Both the position numbers and the translations under genes were made by a program. A stretch of 64,000 nucleotides of DNA from Aureococcus anophagefferens. Taxonomy: Eukaryota > Sar > Pelagophyceae > Pelagomonadales > Pelagomonadaceae. This document shows, piece by piece, positions 57,923 through 64,000 of the stretch. Position 1 is the stretch's first letter, and each line of letters starts with the position of its first letter. The DNA is taken from contig NW_008705561.1 of assembly GCF_000186865.1 (NCBI RefSeq), positions 186,001 to 250,000 of the forward strand, in the 5' to 3' direction. A model generated the notes under the pieces. The model did not search any database and had not been told where the DNA came from. It saw nothing but the letters and a program-made list of their open reading frames with translations.

Positions 57923-59872
57923 CTAGTAGTCTTCGTTGACGGAGCCGATTTTGATGACCGCCGAGGTGTAGATGTAGCCGGCCTCCATGCCTTCGTTGCC
58001 CGTGTAAAGGCGCGTGTACGTCGGGTCCGTGCGCTTGAGGATCCGCGTAAAGTCGTCTGGGTTGAGCAAGGTAATGTCGCGACCAAAATGACACCACTCT
58101 CCTTCGCAGATTTCGCCAAAGTTGAAGCGCTGCTGATTGCCTCCTTCCCCCTCCTCAAAGTCGCGGACGCTCACGAGGTCGATGCAGATCGGCAGCTTCC
58201 CCGGATAGTCCGCGTCGCAGTCGCCGTCGCCGTCGGCCGAGTCGTCGCTTTCGCCGTCGCTGTCAAAGCCGCCCCTTTCAACGAGGCGATTCACCGCCGC
58301 GACGAGCGTGGCGTAGACGATCGCGTCCTCTCCGCGGAGATGCGACGGGTCGCGCTTGAAATACCCCGGCTGATCCGGGTCGCGCTTCTGGACGTAGGGG
58401 AGCGTGTTTTCCGTGTACTTGTGCGTGAGTGCGACGATGATGCCCGAGCCGCTCGTCACGCGCTCGAGGCACCACCCAAGGCTCGCGGCGAGAAGCAGGA
58501 CGCTCCCGGTCTCGCCCGCGGAGCGCGCGCGGAGGAGCGCGCGCGGGGGCCGCGGCACGGCGCCGGCGAAGGTCGCCGCGTGCAGGTGGTACGTGAGCGT
58601 GACGCGGAGGCCGCGGCGCACGCGCTGGACCTCGTGCTCGACGTCCGTGTAGAACGCGGTCCACAGCGGGGGGCCGTCCGACGCCGCGGACGGCTCGGCG
58701 CGGCCGCGCGCGCCCGCAGCCGCGCGCGGGTCGTGGAGGACGAGCTCGCCGCCCTCGGTCGCGCCGCGGACGGGCAGCGACACGACGAGCGAGCCGATGT
58801 GGTTCGGCGCGCGCGCGGTGTCCATGTGCCGGTGGAAGAAGTCGCCCTCCTCGTAGACGAGCATCTGGTACGGCTGCGCGACGACCGCGCCGCGGCCCGA
58901 GAGCGCGGGCGCCATCTTGAGCAGGACCTGGTCCAGGATCGACGCGTCGCCGCCGCCGCGCGACGCGGTCAGGGCCGCGTTCCACTCGGGCGACGTCGCG
59001 AGCACGTCCTTCCCGAGCGCGAAGCGCCACGTCCGGCGCGCGTCGAGGTCGACGACGGTCTCGGTGCCCTTGCCGAGGGGCGCGCGCTCGCCGGCGCCCG
59101 CGACGAGGCGCCGCACCGCCTCCGGGTCGAGCGGCAGCGCGAGCTCCGTCCCGAGCGACGGCACCCAGAGCCGCGGCTCGAGCTCGGCGGGCGCCTCGCC
59201 GCGCGTCGCGTAGCTGACCGCCTCCGCGTTCTCGCCCACGGCCACGGACAGGAGCGCGTGGACCTTGCCCAGGGCCCGCCGCGCCCAGGCGGGCCGCTGC
59301 CCCCGCCGGCCGAAACGCCAGTCGCGTTGGCGGGAGCTGGCATCGGCGTCATACGCGCGTCGACCGATGCGCGTCTCGACGAGCATGCGACCGGCGAGCG
59401 GCCAGCACGAGTGGGTCGGCGGGACGCGATTGAAGCCAAAGTCGTAGAGGTCGCTGTAGAGGTCGCCCTGGACGGCCGCGATCGACCGCCACCACTCCGG
59501 ATCCGCGTCGAGGCCGCGGCCCGCGGCGACGTACGCGCGCGACGTCGCCCGGATCGCCGCGCACGTGGCGAGGTCGGCGTAGCCCGCGAGGACGCGCCAG
59601 CCGACCGCGTCCGCGACGCGCACGACGGCGTCGATCGAGACCCGGTTCTTCTGCTTCTTGACGCTGAGCGCACGCTCCACCGAGACCCAGCGCTCGACGA
59701 GCGCCGGCTTGAGCCCCGAAAGATCGGCGCATCCCGCGGCGCTCAGGCGGTCGCGGAGCTGCTGGGCGGTCATCTTCTTCGCGGCGCGCGTGGCCGCCGC
59801 TTTGTCCGAGCTCAGCCGGTCGCCGAACTGCTTGGCGGCGCGCGTGGCTCGGACCGGGTGCACCGCGCCCAT
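57923..59872 (-). CDS. SAP-domain protein fused to a 2OG-Fe(II) dioxygenase
   Basis: The 649-residue protein has a SAP-like DNA-binding motif (MTAQQLRDRLSAAGCADLSGLKPALVERW, residues 34-62) and, after a middle region of unknown type, a prolyl-4-hydroxylase-like dioxygenase: QMLVYEEGDFFHRHMDTAR with HxD near 347-349, GGELVLHDP, a distal His in FYTDVEHEVQRV near 410, and the 2OG Arg in RRGLRVTLTYHL. All iron and cosubstrate residues appear present. An acidic insertion (DSDGESDDSADGDGDCDAD) lies near 575. Likely a nuclear hydroxylase or demethylase; substrate unknown. Single exon. Confidence 0.85.
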   Translation of the reverse strand: MGAVHPVRATRAAKQFGDRLSSDKAAATRAAKKMTAQQLRDRLSAAGCADLSGLKPALVERWVSVERALSVKKQKNRVSIDAVVRVADAVGWRVLAGYADLATCAAIRATSRAYVAAGRGLDADPEWWRSIAAVQGDLYSDLYDFGFNRVPPTHSCWPLAGRMLVETRIGRRAYDADASSRQRDWRFGRRGQRPAWARRALGKVHALLSVAVGENAEAVSYATRGEAPAELEPRLWVPSLGTELALPLDPEAVRRLVAGAGERAPLGKGTETVVDLDARRTWRFALGKDVLATSPEWNAALTASRGGGDASILDQVLLKMAPALSGRGAVVAQPYQMLVYEEGDFFHRHMDTARAPNHIGSLVVSLPVRGATEGGELVLHDPRAAAGARGRAEPSAASDGPPLWTAFYTDVEHEVQRVRRGLRVTLTYHLHAATFAGAVPRPPRALLRARSAGETGSVLLLAASLGWCLERVTSGSGIIVALTHKYTENTLPYVQKRDPDQPGYFKRDPSHLRGEDAIVYATLVAAVNRLVERGGFDSDGESDDSADGDGDCDADYPGKLPICIDLVSVRDFEEGEGGNQQRFNFGEICEGEWCHFGRDITLLNPDDFTRILKRTDPTYTRLYTGNEGMEAGYIYTSAVIKIGSVNEDY

Positions 59873-60064
59873 TCTGAAGCCTGTCCCCGCGTCGACACTC
59901 GACGAGGCTCGGTCTCGCGCGGCTTCGGCTTCTTGATCCGCCCCGACTCGACGCGGTCCTTGAGGCTTGCTTGCACCTAAAGTTGGTCCAGGACGTCCCG
60001 CACTTCGTCCCGCCGCGCGTGCCCGCCTGAGCGCTGGATCCCCCTAGCCCGCCTAAACCCCCTC

Positions 60065-62065
60065 TTACATGATCGTGAGGCGGCTCGAGTTCTGCTTCGC
60101 GGCGCTCGAGGACCCCTGGGGCACGCGCGCGCCGAAGATCTGGCGGATCTCGTTGGAGATGCCGTCCTGCTTGCCGTCCTCCTCCTCCTCGTCGCCCGGC
60201 GCCTGGCGCAGGTTGAGGGCCTTGGGCCGGTCCACGGGCGCGTCGTCGACCTCGCCCTCCGTCGGGATCTTGCCCGTGCCGTAGCTGCGGCCGCAGGACA
60301 CGAAGTGCGGCGCGACCTGGTCCTTGACGACGCGGCGCTTGTAGCGCTCCCAGGCGACGGACTTCTGGTGGAGCGAGAGGATGGTGTGGTGCTCGAAGGC
60401 CGCGGAGACGCGCTCGAGGTGGGCCCGGATGTGGCCGAAGCACGCGCGCGTCGCCGGGTTGCCGTCGCGGACGAGCGCCGCGACCGGCGCGACGTAGACG
60501 CGCGTGTAGCAGAGCGCGATGACGGAGTAGTCCGGCCCCTCGTTCCAGAGGCTCTTGGTCTTGCCGCCGCCGACGGCGAGCGACGAGCAGTCGCCGAAGA
60601 AGTCGCCCGCCTGGAGCCGCCCCAAGTCGTAGAACTCCGCGACGGTGTTGATGCTGTTGTGGCGCCCGGACAGGGATCCGCGCCGGCCGCCGAGGGACTC
60701 GCGGCGCCCGCGGCGCGGCGCCCCCGCCGGCGGCGCCGGCTGCGGCGGCGCCTTCTTCTTCCGCGCGTCCTCCAAAAACGACGTCGCGCGGCGCCGGCTC
60801 GCGACGTCGCCGCCCTTGGCCGCGGCCGGCAGGATGAGCTTCTTGACGATCCTACACTCGCCCGTGATCACGACGAAGAGCTTGTCGAAGTGCTTTTTCT
60901 CGCCCTGGCAGGAGATGACCTGGTTCGCCGTGTGGTCCTTCTGCTCGAAGGGCAGCAGCGCCTTCCGCAGGTCCTCGAGATGCAGGTCGTGGAAGTGGGG
61001 CAGCTGCCGAAAGAAGTGGATCTTCTCCGACATCTTCTTGTCCTCGATGTGGCGCGTCGCGTTCTCCACGTCCCGGACCGTGACGACCATGAGCTTGCAG
61101 TCCGTGACGCACCGCGCGGCCGTCTTGTGGCTCGGCGCGCGGTTGAAGGTCTCGCCCGTCGTGTACTTGCACACGTCGAAGATGATCTTCTCGTAGGCGA
61201 CCTCGACGCTCACCGTGCCCGACACGAGGACGTAGAACGCGCCCGAGTTCTGCCGGCCGTCCTTGGGCTTGAAGATCATATCGCCGAGGCGGTAGGTCAG
61301 CAGCCGCATGTGGCGCGCGAGCTCCGTGACGACCTCGTGGCCCTTCTCGCTAAAGTAGCTGTGGCTCAGGAGCTTGTTCACGAGGACCCTCAAATCCTCC
61401 TCGCGCCGGAGGCCCGGGTCGAGCTTCACGATCTCGAGGAGCGACAGCGGGCCGCCGCGGCGGCCCTTCTTCGAGCCGCCGCGGCTCGTCGCGCGGCTCT
61501 CGCCGCGGCTCTTGCCGTCGCGGTCGTCGTGGTCGCCGGTCTGGGGCGGCGTCTCCGGCGTGTGGACGCCCGGCTGCGCCTTGCGGCCGAGGCGGCCCCG
61601 CTTCTTCTTGCCCTTGTCCTCGACCATGACGAGCTGCTCCACGCGGCGCGACCCGGGCATGTCGACGTAGGTCGCGCCGCCGCGCTCCCGCGACTTCTGC
61701 CGCTCGCGCTGCTCCCGGTACTCGAGCGGGATGAACTGCTGGCTCGCGCGGTGCGCGAGGATGTACTTGCGGACGCCCGCGCGGAACCGCGCGAGGCCCC
61801 GGCCGACGACGCGCGGCATGAGCGACGGCCGGTCCAGGTACGTCGCCTCCGCCTCGCGCAGCTCCATGTCGTCGGGGAAGAGGTCCTCGTTCTCCGGCTG
61901 CGCCACCTCCTGGTGCACGTCCTTGGACGGCAGCTGCACGACGTGGACGACCTTCTCCTCGTCGTGCTTGCCGGCGTCGAAGTCGACGGGCGCGTCGTCC
62001 TTGCTCGGCGAGCTCGCGCCGCCGGGCGAGCCCATGGGCTCGTCCGGAGGCTCGGGGCTCTCCAT
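60065..62065 (-). CDS. Protein with two cyclic-nucleotide-binding domains
   Basis: I use ATG 62065, which has A at -3 and G at +4; in-frame ATGs at 62101 and 62173 are possible, but the last would overlap the leader of the divergent gene. The first cNMP domain includes RLGDMIFKPKDGRQNSGAFYVLVSGTVSVEV; the second includes ANQVISCQGEKKHFDKLFVVITGECRIV and GRLQAGDFFGDCSSLAV. The phosphate-binding FGExAL-Arg signature is not intact (FFGDCSSL), so cAMP/cGMP binding is doubtful. Basic Ser/Arg-rich linkers (SRGESRATSRGGSKKGRRGG) and a C-terminal EEEEDG stretch flank the domains. No membrane span or kinase domain. This type is common in ciliated protists and algae. Confidence 0.85.
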   Translation of the reverse strand: MESPEPPDEPMGSPGGASSPSKDDAPVDFDAGKHDEEKVVHVVQLPSKDVHQEVAQPENEDLFPDDMELREAEATYLDRPSLMPRVVGRGLARFRAGVRKYILAHRASQQFIPLEYREQRERQKSRERGGATYVDMPGSRRVEQLVMVEDKGKKKRGRLGRKAQPGVHTPETPPQTGDHDDRDGKSRGESRATSRGGSKKGRRGGPLSLLEIVKLDPGLRREEDLRVLVNKLLSHSYFSEKGHEVVTELARHMRLLTYRLGDMIFKPKDGRQNSGAFYVLVSGTVSVEVAYEKIIFDVCKYTTGETFNRAPSHKTAARCVTDCKLMVVTVRDVENATRHIEDKKMSEKIHFFRQLPHFHDLHLEDLRKALLPFEQKDHTANQVISCQGEKKHFDKLFVVITGECRIVKKLILPAAAKGGDVASRRRATSFLEDARKKKAPPQPAPPAGAPRRGRRESLGGRRGSLSGRHNSINTVAEFYDLGRLQAGDFFGDCSSLAVGGGKTKSLWNEGPDYSVIALCYTRVYVAPVAALVRDGNPATRACFGHIRAHLERVSAAFEHHTILSLHQKSVAWERYKRRVVKDQVAPHFVSCGRSYGTGKIPTEGEVDDAPVDRPKALNLRQAPGDEEEEDGKQDGISNEIRQIFGARVPQGSSSAAKQNSSRLTIM

Positions 62066-62196
62066 CGTCGTCTGAAACGCTCGGGCGACTTTTGGCCTCA
62101 TCGTATCCCATGAGGTCGGGGCTGCCCCTCGGGAAGCCGCCGCGCCGTCGCGTCGAAGCGCCGCGCAACGCATCGTCGCGCGCCCGCGCCGCGAAG

Positions 62197-62769
62197 ATGA
62201 GCTCGCTCTCGTCGCGGATGCCCGCGCTCCCGCCCGCGCCCGCCTACGACCCGTCGACGACGCCGGCCTACGACCTGCACAGCGTCGGGTCGCTGACGAC
62301 GTACCAGCTGCGGCAGGAGCTCGAGCTCAAGGGCGCCTTCGCGCGCTTCTTCCCCGACGACACGGGCGTCTGCCACGACTCGCTCCTCGCGGCCATGGTG
62401 TCCTACCTCCGCGAGGAGCAGGCCAAGGCGGAGGCGGCCCGCTTCGAGGCGCTCGAGGCCGAGGCGGACGCGCGCAAGAAGAGGATGGCGGAGGCCAAGG
62501 AGGCGCGGAAGGCCGAGGCGCTCGAGCGGAGCCGGCTGCGCCGGGAGGCCGCGGCGAAGGCCAAGGCCGAGAACCCCCCCGGCGACGCCCCAAAGGAGCC
62601 CGTCGTCCTCCCGCCGCCGACGGGCAAGGTCGTCATGCTCGACGGGCCCGCGCCCGAGAAGCCCGAGGCGCCGCTCGTCGCGGAGGTCGCCGCGCCCGAG
62701 CCGGCGGGCGAGCCGGCGCGCGTCGCCGAGGACACACGATACGCGCTCCCCGTCCCCATCGAGGGCTAA
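62197..62769 (+). CDS. Small SAP-like coiled-coil protein
   Basis: From ATG 62197 the frame gives 190 residues. LTTYQLRQELELKGAFARF followed by HDSLLAAMVSYLREEQ resembles a SAP-type helix pair. A highly charged helix follows (EALEAEADARKKRMAEAKEARKAEALERSRL), then a Pro/Ala/Glu tail ending in LPVPIEG. Its stop lies 5 bp from the stop of the convergent SNARE gene. Function unknown. Confidence 0.7.
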   Translation: MSSLSSRMPALPPAPAYDPSTTPAYDLHSVGSLTTYQLRQELELKGAFARFFPDDTGVCHDSLLAAMVSYLREEQAKAEAARFEALEAEADARKKRMAEAKEARKAEALERSRLRREAAAKAKAENPPGDAPKEPVVLPPPTGKVVMLDGPAPEKPEAPLVAEVAAPEPAGEPARVAEDTRYALPVPIEG

Positions 62770-62774
62770 ACCTA

Positions 62775-63425
62775 CTACGCGAAGACGGCCCAGAGGAGGA
62801 AGCTCGAGCAGCAGCCGATCGTGACGCCGATGATGGCGTTGTTGCGCGTCTGCTTCTGCCGCATGGCCTCGATGACGCCCTCGACCGTGGGCAGCTTGGC
62901 GACGAGGCCGCCGAGCGTGAGCTCGCTGCCCTCGAGCGCCGCGCGCTGCGCCGCGAGGTCGCTCCGCGCCTCGGCGGCCTGGTCGAGGACGTCGCCGACG
63001 CCGCGGCTCGCGTTGCCCAGGTGCTTGCGCTCCTTGAGGATGGGCTGCAGGTGCTCGCCGCCGGCCTCCGGGTCGTCGGCATCCGCGCCGCAGAAGAGCC
63101 GCGACCGGTCGCTGTTCGTTTTTACCTCGCGCATCGCCTTCTTGCGCTCGCGCTCGAAGTCGCCCGCGACCTCCCGCGACCGCTGGAGGATCGCGTTGCG
63201 CGCCGCCGACGGCGCTTTCTCCACCTCGACGGCCATGGCGTCGGCGACGTCGCGCAGCTCCGCGAGCAGGCCCTCCATGCTCGCGCTGAGCCGCGACTCC
63301 TCGGCGCCGCTCGTCGACGGCCGCGCGACGAGGCTCACGAGGTTCGGCAGCGACCGCTCGAGCTCCGCTTCCAGGTAGCGCGCGCGGCTGCGCAGCTTCT
63401 CCCAGGACGTCGTCTCGGCCGCCAT
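62775..63425 (-). CDS. GOSR1: Golgi Q-SNARE of the GS28/GOSR1 type
   Basis: The 216-residue protein begins MAAETTSWEKLRSRARYLEAEL, like GS28 proteins, and ends with a SNARE helix (QRAALEGSELTLGGLVAKLP, VEGVIEAMRQKQTRNNAII) and a C-terminal anchor (GVTIGCCSSFLLWAVFA). GS28 is a Qb-SNARE acting in ER-Golgi and intra-Golgi fusion. An N-terminal helical region (residues 40-90) matches the Habc-like part. ATG 63425 fixes the start; the frame upstream has no better candidate. Confidence 0.85.
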   Translation of the reverse strand: MAAETTSWEKLRSRARYLEAELERSLPNLVSLVARPSTSGAEESRLSASMEGLLAELRDVADAMAVEVEKAPSAARNAILQRSREVAGDFERERKKAMREVKTNSDRSRLFCGADADDPEAGGEHLQPILKERKHLGNASRGVGDVLDQAAEARSDLAAQRAALEGSELTLGGLVAKLPTVEGVIEAMRQKQTRNNAIIGVTIGCCSSFLLWAVFA

Positions 63426-63504
63426 CGTTGGTGGCGGCGACGTTGGCGGCGCGAGAGCGCAGCGCGGCACCGACGCGGCACGATGGTTGCGTGAAGTGGC
63501 AAGA

Positions 63505-63984
63505 ATGGACGCCGAGGAGACGCGCTCCTTCGGCGTCCCGCGCGACGCCTCAACTGCTGCAGTCACACTCAGTCGTAGGTCGTCATCGTCGACGGCAGCA
63601 CCAGACGCGCCGTCGCCGCCGCCGCCGCCGCCGGAGCCGCCGAAGCCGAGCAAAATAAAGCTGCATTTCAAGGCCGTGGGCAACGCGCCGATCATGCGGA
63701 AGATGAAATTTCACATCAGCGGCGACGAGCCGTTCCGATCCGTGCATCGATTCCTGCGGGACCGGCGCGGCGCCGGCGTCCGCGCGCGCCGCCGGCCGCG
63801 CGCGGCGGACGAGCGACCGCCGCGCGCTCGCAGGCTCCAGCTGTCGAGCGACAGGCAGCTCTTCCTCTACTGCGACAGCGCGTTCACGCCGAGCCCCGTG
63901 GAGCCGCTGGACCACCTGTTCCGGTGCTTCGGCGCGGGCGGCGAGCTCGTCGTGAACTACGCGACGACCGGCGCGTACGGTTAA
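63505..63984 (+). CDS. ATG12: Autophagy ubiquitin-like protein ATG12, with GC-AG intron
   Basis: The ubiquitin-like fold is seen in KIKLHFKAVGNAPIMRKMKFHISGDEPFRSVHRFL, LFLYCDSAFTPSPVEPLDHLFRCFG and GELVVNYATTGAYG, ending in the Gly needed for conjugation to ATG5. The continuous frame carries 23 extra Arg/Pro-rich residues in the middle. Removing a 69-nt in-frame intron (63765-63833; donor GC, acceptor TCGCAG) restores FLRDRLQLSSDRQLFLY as in other ATG12 proteins and gives 136 residues, the usual length. The N-terminus has a poly-Pro stretch. If unspliced, the protein would still be in frame. Confidence 0.9.
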   Translation: MDAEETRSFGVPRDASTAAVTLSRRSSSSTAAPDAPSPPPPPPEPPKPSKIKLHFKAVGNAPIMRKMKFHISGDEPFRSVHRFLRDRRGAGVRARRRPRAADERPPRARRLQLSSDRQLFLYCDSAFTPSPVEPLDHLFRCFGAGGELVVNYATTGAYG

Positions 63985-64000
63985 GCGCGGGGACCTCGAC

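Overview
This window is nuclear DNA of a GC-rich unicellular eukaryotic alga, most consistent with a pelagophyte stramenopile such as Aureococcus. The evidence is protein content (IP3/ryanodine-type channel, cohesin SA/Scc3, EMC2, MBF1, ATG12, Golgi Q-SNARE, CTNNBL1), a delta-class carbonic anhydrase, several proteins with heterokont-style plastid presequences (signal peptide ending in a motif like ALVAP or GFVAP), and short spliceosomal introns. Species assignment is inference; no organelle, rRNA or tRNA gene was found. Genes are dense, many single-exon, and often convergent with 0-8 bp between stop codons.

Layout: 0-9 kb holds a partial gene, an isochorismatase-type hydrolase, an LRR protein, an ankyrin protein with a long Ser/Asp repeat tail, an unknown protein and a sulfotransferase. 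A 1 kb spacer precedes a delta carbonic anhydrase with a 1-nt frame break and a MYND-RING-Sel1 protein. From 13.1 to 25.4 kb a single 3,775-residue IP3-receptor-like channel occupies the minus strand. Then come plastid ClpP, a plastid-type ABCF ATPase, two tandem ankyrin paralogues, a small plastid-type protein, cohesin SA, CTNNBL1, MBF1, EMC2, a METTL7-like methyltransferase and a plastid membrane protein. After a TCGG-rich low-GC spacer there is a secreted fucosyltransferase-like protein, two 5'-truncated gene ends meeting head to head, mitochondrial NFS1, a RecQ-like half helicase flanked by inverted hairpin repeats, a lectin-TM-RING-RBR ubiquitin ligase, a MULE-type transposon containing an assembly gap, an ABCG transporter, a SAP-2OG dioxygenase, a cyclic-nucleotide-binding protein, a small SAP-like protein, GS28-type SNARE and ATG12.

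The most striking feature is six introner elements: near-identical short DNA transposons that act as introns. Family 1 has four copies, each making an intron of exactly 200 nt; family 2 has two copies, each exactly 211 nt. They sit in three genes (four in the IP3R-like gene, one in ABCF, one in the RBR ligase). Each is bounded by an 8-bp target duplication whose first two bases (GT or GC) serve as the 5' splice site, while the element's own terminal inverted repeat ends in CAG and serves as the 3' splice site. Removing them restores frame and domain continuity in every case, and they work in both orientations. About half of the introns I can define use GC instead of GT donors.
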